From: DAIDKA01 sp963726995
GTDB taxonomy: Bacteria; Pseudomonadota; Gammaproteobacteria; Steroidobacterales; Steroidobacteraceae
Direction of reading: 5' to 3'
Assembly (NCBI GenBank): GCA_963726995.1
Contig: CAVSEP010000006.1
Location: 62,001-126,000, forward strand
Length of the DNA: 64,000 nt
Numbering within the stretch: position 1 is the stretch's first letter; each line of letters starts with the position of its first letter. The position numbers and the translations under genes are program-made. This document shows, piece by piece, positions 33,385-42,321 of this stretch. The notes under the pieces are model-generated. The model did no database searches. It was not told the origin of the DNA and saw only the letters and a list, made by a program, of their open reading frames with translations.

Positions 33385-33555
33385 TCACTCGCGCGAGCGC
33401 GAGCGCCCACCCAGCAGCCCGAGCATCCGCTGCACCAGCGAGGGTTTCCAGCCTTCCACCCTGAAGTCCTTATGGCTCGGCAGACGGCGCTGCACCTCGG
33501 AAAGCAGATCCTTGGGAAGGGTCAGTTCGTGCTCGGCGCTGGACTCGGGGGCCAT
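33385..33555 (-). CDS. 56-aa hypothetical protein
   Basis: ATG 33555 with AGGAA ribosome binding site (CACAGGAATATGTC before it) and TGA at 33385-33387. The product starts MAPESSAEHELTLPKDLLSE, contains VQRRLPSHKDFRVEGWKP and ends with GLLGGRSRSRE. It is soluble, with an acidic first half and a basic end. Support is a good ribosome binding site, codon choice with G/C at third positions, and an otherwise empty gap. No recognised family. Probably co-transcribed with the downstream membrane protein gene. Confidence 0.6.
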   Translation of the reverse strand: MAPESSAEHELTLPKDLLSEVQRRLPSHKDFRVEGWKPSLVQRMLGLLGGRSRSRE

Positions 33556-33719
33556 GACATATTCCTGTGGGCGCGATGCCGGTTGTGGGCCAAAATCACG
33601 GCAATCACCGTACGGTGAATGCCCCGCGCCAAGGAGTGCCCCACATCACGCTTTGCTGATTGCGGGACGGCGACGAGCATAAATCTCAAGCATTCATAAT
33701 GCGCCTGCCAAGTTATGTC

Positions 33720-35178
33720 CTAGCCCGTGCCGCCGACGGTGAGTCCATCCACGCGCAGCGTGGGCTGGCCCGACGCCGACGGGCACATTCTGACCTTCCT
33801 TGCCACAGGTTCCGACACCCTCGTCAAGCTTCAGATCGTTGCCCACCATGCTCACTCTGGTGAGCACGTCAGGGCCATTGCCGATCAGTGTAGCCCCTTT
33901 CAGCGGCGCGCCGAGCCTGCCGTTTTCGATGGCGTAGGCTTCGCTGGCCGAGAACACGAATTTGCCCGAAGTGATGTCGACCTGGCCGCCGCCGAAATTG
34001 ACGGCATAGATGCCGCGCTGCACGGAAGCGATGATGTCCTCGGGCGCATGCGGCCCCGGGCGCATGTAGGTGTTGGTCATGCGCGGCAGCGTCACATGCG
34101 CGAAGGACTCGCGCCGGCCGTTGCCGGTGGAGCGCGTGCCGGTGAGGCGCGCATTGAGCTTGTCCTGCATGTAGCCCTTGAGGATGCCGTTCTCGATGAG
34201 CGTCGTGCACTCGGTCGGCGTGCCCTCGTCATCGATGTTCAGCGAACCGCGACGGCGCGCCAGCGTGCCGTCGTCGACGACGGTGCAGGCCTCGGTGGCC
34301 ACCCGCTCGCCGATGCGGCCGGCAAAGGCCGAGGTGCCCTTGCGATTGAAATCCCCTTCCAGGCCGTGGCCGATGGCTTCGTGCAGCAGGATGCCGGGCC
34401 AGCCCGGCCCCAGCACGACGGTCATGGGACCGGCGGGGGCGGCGATGGACTCCAGGTTCACCAGCGCCTGGCGAACGGCCTCGCGCCCCAGTTGCAGCGG
34501 CCGGTCGCCGGCGACCAGATCGCTCAAGGTGTAGCGCCCGCCGCAGCCGCAGTAGCCCTGCTCGCGCCGGCCGTTCTGCTCGACGATCACCGAAACGTTG
34601 AAGCGCACCAGCGGCCTCACGTCCGCCGCCAGGTCGCCGTCGCTGTTGGCGATGAGCACGACTTCATGCACCGCGGTGACGCTCGCCATCACCTGCGTCA
34701 CGCGCGGATCGAGCTTGCGGGTCTCCTGGTCCACGCGCATCAGCCACGCCACCTTGTCCGCCTCACTGAGCGCGGACAGCGGATCATCGGGCAGGTACAG
34801 CTGGTGCCCGGTGCGCGAATGCCACACGGCGAGCGCATGATCGGCGCCGTGCGCGGCGATGGCACGCGCCGCGCGCGAGGCATCCTCCAGCGCCGGCAGC
34901 ATGATCTCATCCGAATAGGCGAATCCGGTCTTCTCGCCCGAGAGCGCGCGCACGCCCACACCCTGTTCGATGGCGGCGCTGCCCTCCTTGACGATGCCGT
35001 CCTCCAGCGCCCAGGACTCCTCGTGGGCCAGCTGGAAGTACAGGTCCGCGTAGTCCACCGAATGGGACATCACCTGCCCGAACACCCGCTCCAGCTGCGC
35101 CTCATCGAGGCCGCTGGGGGTCAGGATGGTGTCGCGCGCGATCGCCAGCGCATCGGTGGAACGGGCGGGAAGTGCCAT
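33720..35178 (-). CDS. tldD: Metalloprotease TldD, one frameshift near the 3' end
   Basis: Catalytic subunit of the TldD/TldE protease. The zinc motif is HEAIGHGLEGDFNRKG (HExxxH, about 262-267), with the downstream cysteine in the C-terminal KEGQNVPVGVG region. An extra base near 33767 (the coding strand reads GGGCCAGCCC for GGGCAGCCC) shifts the last 15 codons; repair gives GQPTLRVDGLTVGGTG and a TAG at 33720-33722, as in other TldD proteins, about 485 aa. It is followed upstream by the nitrilase gene (31 bp). Confidence 0.94.
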
Positions 35179-35209
35179 CTGGGGTCCTTGATCAGTCCTT
35201 TAAGGGGCA

Positions 35210-36016
35210 TTAGAGCACGCGATGCTTCAGCGCGGGGAAGCTCTCCCGCACCGCAGCCTGGGCTGCGCCGTCAATCTCGGCCACGACGACGCCGACGCCG
35301 CTCGGCCGCCGGTCCAGCACCCGGCCCCAGTAATCCACGATCATCGCATCGCCATAGGTCTCCCGGCCGTTGGCGTGCGGTCCCCACTGGGCCGCGGCCA
35401 GCACGTAGCACAGGTTCTCCACGGCCCGGGCCCGCAGCAGCAGCTCCCAGTGGGCCTGGCCCGTGGGCACGGTGAAGGCGGCCGGAACGCTCAGCAGCTG
35501 CGCGCCGCGGGCGACCAGCTGCCGATACAGCTCCGGGAACCTCACGTCGTAGCACACCGACAGCCCCAGCATGCCGGCGGGTGTCGCCACCAGCACCGGC
35601 TCCCTGCCCGGCTCGAACGTCGCGGATTCGCGATAAACTTCGCGCTTCTGCGGAATATCCACGTCGAACAGGTGGATCTTGTCGTAGCGCGCGACCTGCC
35701 TGCCGTTGGCGTCGAACACCACCGAGGCCGGCGCGATGCGCTTAGGTTGCGTGCCCTGGATGGGCAAGGTGCCGGCCACGATCCACAGCGACAGCTTCTG
35801 GGCCAGTTGCGCCATGGCATCCTGGATGGGTCCCGCGCCGGGCCGCTCGGCCACCGCCAGCCGGTCGGCCTCCCGCGCGCCCATGATGGCGAAGTTCTCC
35901 GGCAACACCGCCAGCACCGCGCCGGCGGCGGCGGCCTCCGACAGCAGCTGCCCGGCCACGCTCAGGTTGTGCGCCACGTCGGGGCCCGAGTTCATCTGCA
36001 GGGTCGCGACTTTCAA
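35210..36016 (-). CDS. Nitrilase-superfamily amidase (Nit1/Nit2-like, deaminated glutathione amidase type)
   Basis: 268-aa carbon-nitrogen hydrolase with the complete triad: E40 in LPENFAIMG, K in RYDKIHLFDVDIP (about 111), C in SVCYDVRFPELYR (about 153). The YDVRFPE context and length fit the Nit1/NitB branch that hydrolyses deaminated glutathione, a metabolite-repair reaction. Gammaproteobacteria commonly carry it between rng and tldD, as here. The start ATG overlaps the rng stop (4 bp), so it is coupled to rng. Confidence 0.88.
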   Translation of the reverse strand: MKVATLQMNSGPDVAHNLSVAGQLLSEAAAAGAVLAVLPENFAIMGAREADRLAVAERPGAGPIQDAMAQLAQKLSLWIVAGTLPIQGTQPKRIAPASVVFDANGRQVARYDKIHLFDVDIPQKREVYRESATFEPGREPVLVATPAGMLGLSVCYDVRFPELYRQLVARGAQLLSVPAAFTVPTGQAHWELLLRARAVENLCYVLAAAQWGPHANGRETYGDAMIVDYWGRVLDRRPSGVGVVVAEIDGAAQAAVRESFPALKHRVL

Positions 36017-37482
36017 ATCAGCACCACATCGAACTGGTCCACGCCGTACAAGGCCTCCACCTGCATCCGTATGGGGCGTCCGACCTGATGTTCAAGTTCG
36101 GCGAGGCTCGCGGACTCGCTCTCCAGCAGGTGGTCCACCACCTCCTGGTGGGCCAGGATCAGCAGCTCCCGGCTGCTGAACTGGCGGCTCTGGCGCATGA
36201 TTTCCCGAAACACGTCGTGCGCGACGGTCTCCGGGGTCTTCACGAAGCCGCGGCCCTCACAGGCCGGACAGGCCTTGCACAGCAGGTGTTCGAGGCTCTC
36301 GCGGGTGCGCTTGCGGGTCATCTCCACCAGTCCCAGCGGCGAGAGGCTGACGATATGGGTCTGGGCGCGATCCGCGGCCAGCGCGCGCTCCAGCGCCTGC
36401 AGCACCTGGCGACGATGCGCCGCGTCGGCCATGTCGATGAAGTCGATGATGATGATGCCGCCGAGATTGCGCAGCCGCAGCTGCCGCGCGATCGCCACGG
36501 CGGCCTCGAGGTTGGTGCGGAAGATGGTTTCCTCGAGATTGCGATGCCCGACGTAGCCGCCGGTGTTCACATCGATGGTGGTCATGGCCTCGGTCTGGTC
36601 GATGATCAGGTGGCCGCCGGACTTCAGCGGCACCTTGCCGTCGAGCGCGCGCGCCAGCTCCTCCTCCACGCCATGCAGGTCGAACAGCGGCCGCTGCCCG
36701 GAATACAGTTCGAGCTGCACCGGGCTGTCGGGCAGGTAGGCGCGCGCAAAGGCCTGCATGGCCGCCAGCTCCGTGGCCGAATCCACCAGCACCCGCGACA
36801 CATCGGGCACCAGCTCGTCGCGCAGCACGCGCAGCGGCAGGGGCAGGTCGGCGTGCACGATATTGCCCGCCTCGATCTGCGCGGACACCTCGCGCACATG
36901 GCGCCAGAGCTTCTCCAGGTAGGCCACGTCCTCGCGCAGGCCGGCCGGATCCGCGGTCTGCGCGGCGGTGCGCACGATGTAGCCGCCCACGGCCTGGGGC
37001 GGCAGCACCGCGGCGAGCGCGGACTTCAGGCGCTGCCGGGTCGCGTCATCCTCGATGCGCGCGGACACGCCGATCCCCTCGCCGCGCGGCATGAACACCA
37101 GGTAGCGGGACGGCAGCGCCACGAAGGTGGTGAGGCGCGCGCCCTTGGTGCCCATGGGATCCTTGACCACCTGCACCAGCAGCTCATCGCCCTGGGTCAC
37201 CAGGCGGCGGATGTCGTCGATGGCGGGCAGGGCGACGACGGTGTCATCGGGCCTGACGAGGGCGATGTCCGCGACATGCAGGAACGCGGTGCGTTCCAGG
37301 CCCACGTCGATGAAGGCGGCCTGCATGCCCGGCAGCACCCGCGACACGCGGCCCTTGTAGATATTGCCCACCAGGCCGCGCTTGCTGGCGCGCTCGATGT
37401 GGATTTCGGTGAGCGCGCCGTTCTCCACCAGCGCCGCCCGGGTCTCGCGCGGCCCGAGATTCACCAGCAGCTCGCTGCTCAA
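36013..37482 (-). CDS. rng: Ribonuclease G
   Basis: 489-aa RNase E/G endonuclease; matures the 5' end of 16S rRNA and decays mRNAs. S1 domain at about 35-120 with GNIYKGRVSRVLPGMQAAFIDVG; DNase-I-like catalytic part with the metal aspartates in MTTIDVNTGGYVG and IIDFIDM (about 300-345), and the zinc-link C-ACPACEG segment (about 405). Length equals E. coli RNase G (489). The start overlaps the maf stop by 4 bp. Confidence 0.96.
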   Translation of the reverse strand: MSSELLVNLGPRETRAALVENGALTEIHIERASKRGLVGNIYKGRVSRVLPGMQAAFIDVGLERTAFLHVADIALVRPDDTVVALPAIDDIRRLVTQGDELLVQVVKDPMGTKGARLTTFVALPSRYLVFMPRGEGIGVSARIEDDATRQRLKSALAAVLPPQAVGGYIVRTAAQTADPAGLREDVAYLEKLWRHVREVSAQIEAGNIVHADLPLPLRVLRDELVPDVSRVLVDSATELAAMQAFARAYLPDSPVQLELYSGQRPLFDLHGVEEELARALDGKVPLKSGGHLIIDQTEAMTTIDVNTGGYVGHRNLEETIFRTNLEAAVAIARQLRLRNLGGIIIIDFIDMADAAHRRQVLQALERALAADRAQTHIVSLSPLGLVEMTRKRTRESLEHLLCKACPACEGRGFVKTPETVAHDVFREIMRQSRQFSSRELLILAHQEVVDHLLESESASLAELEHQVGRPIRMQVEALYGVDQFDVVLI

Positions 37483-38061
37483 GTCGCGCTCCAGTACGGC
37501 ACCCGGGCCTGCGCCAGCAGCTGCGCGGTCTCGAACAGCGGCAGACCCATGACCCCGGAGTAACTGCCCTGCAGGGACTCGATGAAGACGGCCCCCAGGC
37601 CCTGGATGGCGTAGCCGCCCGCCTTGTCGCGCGGCTCACCGCTGTCCCAGTAGCGCTCGCGCTCCGCCGGGGAGGAGTCGCGCATCCGCACGGTGCTCAC
37701 GCTGGTGACGCAGTGGGTTCCGGCGCGGGTCACGAGCGCCACGGCGGTGAGCACCTGATGCTCGCGACCGGCCAGGTCCGCGAGCATCGACAGGCCGTGC
37801 GCGCGATCGCGCGGCTTGCCGAGGCTCAAGCCGTCCAGCACCACCGTCGTGTCGGCGCCGAGTACCGGCAGATCCTGCTGGCGTCCCCAGATGGTCTGCG
37901 GCCTTGGCGCGGGCGACGCGCCCCACATAGGCGCCGGCGTCCTCGCCGGCGCGCAGGGCCTCATCCACATCGGCCACCGCCACCGCATGCGGCACGCCGA
38001 TCTGGGCCAGAAGCTCCTGCCGTCTGGGGGATGCCGAAGCCAGTCGCAGCACGGGATTCAT
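37479..38061 (-). CDS. maf: Maf-family nucleoside triphosphate pyrophosphatase, one frameshift
   Basis: Hydrolyses noncanonical or modified NTPs (dTTP/UTP or m7GTP class). N-terminal LRLASASPRRQELL motif and middle VLGADTTVVLDG, then SGEPRDKAGGYAIQG. An extra base near 37900 (GGCCGCAGACC for GGCCCAGACC) splits the frame. The Maf subfamily (YhdE versus YceF) is likely YhdE (dTTP/UTP) from the GEPxDKAGAYAIQG form and the rng neighbour. Corrected about 193 aa, normal. Confidence 0.92.
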
Positions 38062-38073
38062 GGGTGGGCAGTC

Positions 38074-38544
38074 TCAGTCGCGGTGATACGGATGTCCACT
38101 AAGAACGGTATGCGCGCGGTACAGCTGTTCGGCCAGCACCACCCGTACCAGCGGGTGCGGCAGCGTCAGCTTCGAGAGCGACAGCCGCTGCTCGGCGCGC
38201 TCCAGCACCTCAGCGGCCAGTCCGTCGGGGCCGCCGATCACGAAAGTGAGATCGCGGCCGTCGTTGGTGCGCGCCTGGAGCCAGTTGGCGAGCTCGCGGG
38301 TGCCGTGCTGTATGCCCCGCTCATCCAGGGCAGCGACGAACTCCTGGGGCTTGATGAGGGCCAGGATGCGCGCGCCCTCGGTCTGCACGGCCTGCGCCGG
38401 ATCGCCCCGGCCGCTGCGCTGGCCCGCCGGCACTTGCGCCCACGCTAGCTTGAGGCTGCCGGCGAGGCGCCGGGAGTAATCCCCGACCACCTCATCCACC
38501 CAGCGCGGCATGCGCTCGCCCACGGCGATGATGCGAATGCGCAA
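38074..38544 (-). CDS. rlmH: 23S rRNA pseudouridine1915 N3-methyltransferase
   Basis: 156-aa SPOUT methyltransferase that methylates pseudouridine 1915 on 70S ribosomes. The knot region shows FVIGGPDGLAAEV (about 102) and SLSKLTLPHPLVRVVLAEQLYRA (about 120), ending HPYHRD as in E. coli (HPYHRE). There is no ATG at the conserved N-terminus; TTG 38544 (MRIRIIAVGERMPRWV) has a perfect AGGAGG ribosome binding site at the right distance, so TTG is the likely start. It is 23 bp from rsfS. Confidence 0.93.
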   Translation of the reverse strand: MRIRIIAVGERMPRWVDEVVGDYSRRLAGSLKLAWAQVPAGQRSGRGDPAQAVQTEGARILALIKPQEFVAALDERGIQHGTRELANWLQARTNDGRDLTFVIGGPDGLAAEVLERAEQRLSLSKLTLPHPLVRVVLAEQLYRAHTVLSGHPYHRD

Positions 38545-38567
38545 GCCCGCCCCTCCTGCCCGCCCGG

Positions 38568-39041
38568 TCAGGCTTTGGGTTTTCGCGCCGCCCGCTTGCG
38601 CGGCGCGGCGCTGCCGCGCGTGCGCTTGATGGCAGCTCCCGCCTTGGGTGTGCCGGATGCCGCGACCGGCGTTTCCGCGCTGTCCCACAGCCGCTCCAGG
38701 CCGTAGAACTCGCGGACCCTGGGCAGCATCACGTGCACGATCACATCGTGCAGGTCCACCAGCGCCCATTCACCATCGCGTGCGCCTTCGACGCCGAAGG
38801 GCCGGAAGCCGGCGGCCTTGGCGTTCTGGATCACGCGCTCGGCGATGCTGCGGACGTGGCGATCGGAATTGCCCGAGGCGATGATCATGGTATCGGTGAT
38901 GTCGGTCAGGCCGCGGACATCCATGATGCGGATGTTGACGGCCTTCATGTCATCCAGCGCCGCCTGGACCAGGCCGGGCACCGGGGATGTGGGAGTTGCG
39001 GGTCGCGACACAGTCGCTCGGCGGGATCGGGTCGTAGCCAT
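38568..39041 (-). CDS. rsfS: Ribosomal silencing factor RsfS
   Basis: 157-aa protein (YbeB/DUF143) that binds L14 and blocks subunit joining in starvation. Core about 25-135: DDMKAVNIRIMDVRGLTDIT, DTMIIASGNSDRHVRSIAERV, EGARDGEWALVDLHDVIVHVM. ATG 39041 (MATTRSRRATVS) chosen since earlier codons overlap nadD. An extra basic C-terminal tail (IKRTRGSAAPRKRAARKPKA) goes beyond the about 105-aa E. coli protein and may contact rRNA. Confidence 0.92.
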   Translation of the reverse strand: MATTRSRRATVSRPATPTSPVPGLVQAALDDMKAVNIRIMDVRGLTDITDTMIIASGNSDRHVRSIAERVIQNAKAAGFRPFGVEGARDGEWALVDLHDVIVHVMLPRVREFYGLERLWDSAETPVAASGTPKAGAAIKRTRGSAAPRKRAARKPKA

Positions 39042-39072
39042 TGGCAAAGGTTGCAGCCTCCTGGGAAGAACT

Positions 39073-39717
39073 TCAGCGCTCGCGCTGAGCATAACACCCG
39101 GTTTCCAGGATTATCCTGCGCACCGGGTCCGGAACCAGGTACCGCGGATCGCGCCCCGCCTCGATGAGCTGGCGCAGTTCCGTGGACGAAATCTCAAGCT
39201 GGGTCGGAACATGGACGTAGACGTTTCCGGCCAGCCGCGTATGCAGGTCGCGCACGCTCCCCGTTCCGCGGTCCACCATGACCTCGCCCAGGGGGCCCTG
39301 GGCCGGCGCCCGCCAGCCCGGACGGTGCACCACGACGATGTGGGCCAGGTCCAGCACCTCGCGCCAGCGATGCCAGTTCGGCAGGCCGAGGAAGGCGTCC
39401 ATGCCCAGCAGCACGCACAGGGAGCGATCCGGGTTCTCCCGACGCAGCTCCGTAAGGGTGTCCACCGAGTAGGAAAGTCCGGTACGGCGCACCTCGCGGT
39501 CATCGACCACGAAACCGGCCTGCCCCTCGACCGCGGCACGCACCATCGCCAGCCGCAGCTCCGCGTTGGCGCGCGTCTCGGAGCGGTGCGGTGGACTGCC
39601 GGTGGGCAGGAAACGCACCTCGGTCAGATGCAGCGCCTGCCACAGCTCGAAGGCGGTGCGCAGATGCCCCACGTGAATGGGATCGAAGGTGCCGCCGAAA
39701 ATGCCGATGGGTTCCAT
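39073..39717 (-). CDS. nadD: Nicotinate-nucleotide adenylyltransferase
   Basis: 214-aa enzyme making deamido-NAD from nicotinate mononucleotide and ATP. HxGH nucleotidyl-transfer motif in IGIFGGTFDPIHVGHL (residues 4-19), and the ISSTELRQLIEAGRDPRYLVP segment near the end (ISSTxIR motif). ATG 39717 (MEPIGIFGG) is preferred to an upstream in-frame start because the fold begins there. It lies 11 bp after holA, as usual. Confidence 0.96.
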   Translation of the reverse strand: MEPIGIFGGTFDPIHVGHLRTAFELWQALHLTEVRFLPTGSPPHRSETRANAELRLAMVRAAVEGQAGFVVDDREVRRTGLSYSVDTLTELRRENPDRSLCVLLGMDAFLGLPNWHRWREVLDLAHIVVVHRPGWRAPAQGPLGEVMVDRGTGSVRDLHTRLAGNVYVHVPTQLEISSTELRQLIEAGRDPRYLVPDPVRRIILETGCYAQRER

Positions 39718-39728
39718 GATGTCCTGAT

Positions 39729-40730
39729 TCAGCCCAACGCGCGCGCCGCGGGGGCGAGCGCCGGCTTGCCGCACAGTTCCGCCGCCAGCAGTGCCAGCTC
39801 ATCCCAGGCATCCCCGCGCGCCCGGCCCTTGGCCATGGCATCGGCGCGCGCGGCGCGCGCCACCAGTGCTGCGGGCGAGGCGCCCATCCGGCGCCGCCGG
39901 GGCGGGGCACTGTTGTATCCATAGCCGCCGCGCGGCGCGGGCGCGCCGCTCTCGGCGGCCAGCACCGCGTGCAGCGCCTTGATCGCCGCCCACAGCACCA
40001 GCGGCAGCTCGACCTCCTCGGAGCGCAAGCCGGCCAGGACCCGCAGCGCCCGGGCCACATCGGCCTGGGTCAGCGCGCGATCCAGCTCCGCCACGTCGAA
40101 GTGCGAACTGTCCGTGGAACTGGCGAGCACCGCGGCCGCATCGACCCGGCCATCCACCGCCAGCAGCGCGAGTTTGGCGAGTTCCTGGGCGGCGGCCAGC
40201 AGATTGCCCTCGGTGCGTTCGGCCAGCAGCGCCAGCGCATCCGGCGCCAGCTGCAGATCAAGCGTGCGGGCGCGCGCCTGCAGCCAGTCGGGGAAGGCGG
40301 CGCGTGCAATGGGCCAGAGGGCGAGGCTGGCGCCCTGCACTTCCACGGCGCGCGCCCACTCGCTCGCGGCGGCGTCGCGGTCCAGTCGACCGGTGAGTAT
40401 CAGCACCAGGGTATCCGCGCCCGCGCCTTCGATGACGCGCTTGAGCACCCTGGCGCCGGTCACACCGGGCTTGCCGGTGGGCAATCGCACTTCCACGATG
40501 CGCCGTTCGGCGAACAAGGACAGGGAGGCCACCGAGGCCTCGACGGCGTCCCAGTCCCCGCCCCGGTCCATGAAGTGCACGTCGCGCTCGGTGAACCCCG
40601 TTTCGCGCGCGCGCCGGCGCACCGCATCGGCGGCCTCGCCCGTCAGCAGCGGGTCGTCACCGGAAATCAGGTACACGGGGAGCAGCCGCTCTCGCAGATG
40701 CGCGCTGAGCGACTCGGGCTTGATCTTCAA
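39729..40730 (-). CDS. holA: DNA polymerase III delta subunit
   Basis: 333-aa clamp-loader subunit that opens the beta sliding clamp. Features: beta-binding N-terminus with PVYLISGDDPLLTGEAADAV (about 17-36), AAA-like domain, and helical collar with LLAAAQELAKLALL (about 178). Length is close to E. coli (343). Starts the minus-strand run holA-nadD-rsfS-rlmH-maf-rng. In most gammaproteobacteria lptE is directly upstream; here the plus-strand block 40.8-44.6 kb separates them. Confidence 0.93.
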   Translation of the reverse strand: MKIKPESLSAHLRERLLPVYLISGDDPLLTGEAADAVRRRARETGFTERDVHFMDRGGDWDAVEASVASLSLFAERRIVEVRLPTGKPGVTGARVLKRVIEGAGADTLVLILTGRLDRDAAASEWARAVEVQGASLALWPIARAAFPDWLQARARTLDLQLAPDALALLAERTEGNLLAAAQELAKLALLAVDGRVDAAAVLASSTDSSHFDVAELDRALTQADVARALRVLAGLRSEEVELPLVLWAAIKALHAVLAAESGAPAPRGGYGYNSAPPRRRRMGASPAALVARAARADAMAKGRARGDAWDELALLAAELCGKPALAPAARALG

Positions 40731-40813
40731 AGGCGGCGGCAGCGCACGGGCTGGAACATAGGCGCAATGCTACCTGCGGTATATTGGGGTATCCAGCAAA
40801 ACGAGCCGCAGCC

Positions 40814-41854
40814 ATGGTAACTGTTAAAAGGCGCAGCAGCGCGCGCGCGCGGCGGTCCGCCCCCCCGCCCCGGGCAAAGCGCGGCGTGCGGGCGGCCAGC
40901 GGCCTGTACCGGCCCATCAAGCCCTATAACAGCGGCATGCTGCGGGTGTCGGCCGTTCACGAGATTTATTACGAGGAAAGCGGTAATCCGCAAGGCAAGC
41001 CGGCGCTGTTCCTGCACGGCGGGCCGGGTGGTGCCACCGATCCTGCCATGCGCCAGTTCTTCGACCCGAAGCGCTACCGCATCGTGCTGATGGACCAGCG
41101 CGGCTGCGGCCGCAGCCGTCCGCACGCGAGCCTGGTGGACAACACCACCTGGCACCTGGTGCTCGACATTGAAAGCGTGCGCGAGCATCTGGGAATCGAG
41201 CGCTGGCTGGTGTTCGGCGGTTCCTGGGGCTCGACCCTGGCGCTGGCCTATGCGCAGACCCATCCGGATCGCGTCACGCAGCTGGTGTTGCGCGGCATCT
41301 TCATGCTGCGCCGCTGGGAGCTGGAGTGGTTCTACCAGGACCCGGGGGGCGCGGCGGCGCTTTATCCGGACCTGTGGGAGCGCTACGTGGCGCCGATTCC
41401 GGAGGGCGAACGCCACGACATGATCCGCGCCTACTACCGGCGCCTCACCAGCACCGACCCCAAGGTGATGGCGGAAGCGGCGGCGGCATGGTCGGTGTGG
41501 GAAGGCGCCACCAGCTACCTGCGCCAGAACCCCGACTACGTCGCGCGCTTCGCCGCCGACGCCCACTACGCGGCGGCGTTCGCGCGCATCGAGTGTCACT
41601 ACTTCATCAACGCCGGTTTCCTGCGCCAGGACGATCAGCTGCTGGCCGACGTGGGCCGGATCCGGCACATCCCGGCGGTGATCGTGCAGGGACGCTACGA
41701 CGTGGTGTGCCCGATGCGCAGCGCCTGGGACCTGCACCGCGCCTGGCCCGAGGCCGAGCTGCGCATCATCCCCGATACCGGCCACTCGGCCTTCGAGCTC
41801 GGCAATTCGCGGGCGCTGGTCGCCGCCACCGACGGTTTCGCCAAACGCAGATAA
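40814..41854 (+). CDS. pip: Prolyl iminopeptidase (copy 2)
   Basis: 346-aa S33 peptidase with LHGGPGGATDPAM (about 60), MDQRGCGRSRPHASLVDNTT (about 84), nucleophile GGSWGSTLALAYAQTHPDRV (about 131), and His in PDTGHSAFEL near the end. Its DNTTWHLVLDIESVREHLGI and ELEWFYQ segments are those of classical Pip. An N-terminal basic tail (RRSSARARRSAPPPRAKRG) comes before the domain; an upstream start at 40784 would add ten residues. It overlaps codon style with neighbours and is the better candidate for the housekeeping Pip than the copy at 18.1 kb. Confidence 0.92.
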   Translation: MVTVKRRSSARARRSAPPPRAKRGVRAASGLYRPIKPYNSGMLRVSAVHEIYYEESGNPQGKPALFLHGGPGGATDPAMRQFFDPKRYRIVLMDQRGCGRSRPHASLVDNTTWHLVLDIESVREHLGIERWLVFGGSWGSTLALAYAQTHPDRVTQLVLRGIFMLRRWELEWFYQDPGGAAALYPDLWERYVAPIPEGERHDMIRAYYRRLTSTDPKVMAEAAAAWSVWEGATSYLRQNPDYVARFAADAHYAAAFARIECHYFINAGFLRQDDQLLADVGRIRHIPAVIVQGRYDVVCPMRSAWDLHRAWPEAELRIIPDTGHSAFELGNSRALVAATDGFAKRR

Positions 41855-41889
41855 CCGCTGCCGGCATTGCGGGACCTTGACGCACCCAT

Positions 41890-41913
41890 AGTGTGTGGGT
41901 ATACTCGTACACT
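41890..41913 (+). promoter_or_regulatory. Promoter with inverted repeat, probable operator of the GntR/ABC operon
   Basis: AGTGT (41890-41894) and ACACT (41909-41913) flank a TATACT -10 box (41900-41905). The GntR start codon follows at 41917, so the leader is only a few nt. A dimeric GntR/YtrA-type repressor at this inverted repeat would block its own promoter. Confidence 0.6.
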
Positions 41914-41916
41914 CAC

Positions 41917-42321
41917 ATGGGAAACACACCTGCACTCCGGATCTTCACCCTGCAGCCCAGCTCCGGCGTGCCGATCTATCTGCAGCTGATCCAGCAGGTG
42001 CGCCGCATGATCGCCAGCGGCCAGCTGACGCCCGGCGCTGAGTTGCCCTCGGTGCGCGAAGTCGCAACCGAGTACGTCGTCAATCCCACCACGATCTCCA
42101 AGGCGTACAGCCAGCTGGAGAGCGAAGGCCTACTGCAGCGCAATCGCGGCAAACCCATGACGGTATCGGCCGGCCGCCATGCGGCCGGTTCCCTGGCCCA
42201 GCGACTCAAACAGATCGAACCGCAGGTGGATGCGCTGACGCTGGCGGCGCGCCAGCTGGAACTGGCCGCGTCGGACCTGACCTCGTTCATCGCCAAGAAG
42301 ATGGAGCGCAACCGTGACTGA
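41917..42321 (+). CDS. GntR-family regulator, YtrA subfamily
   Basis: 134-aa regulator. Winged helix-turn-helix about 18-80: PIYLQLIQQVRRMIASGQLTPG and SVREVATEYVVNPTTISKAYSQLE; the short C-terminal part (about 50 aa, two helices) is that of the YtrA subfamily, which has no large ligand domain. YtrA regulators usually control the ABC transporter next to them and respond to envelope-acting compounds. It overlaps the ABC ATPase start by 8 bp. Confidence 0.9.
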   Translation: MGNTPALRIFTLQPSSGVPIYLQLIQQVRRMIASGQLTPGAELPSVREVATEYVVNPTTISKAYSQLESEGLLQRNRGKPMTVSAGRHAAGSLAQRLKQIEPQVDALTLAARQLELAASDLTSFIAKKMERNRD

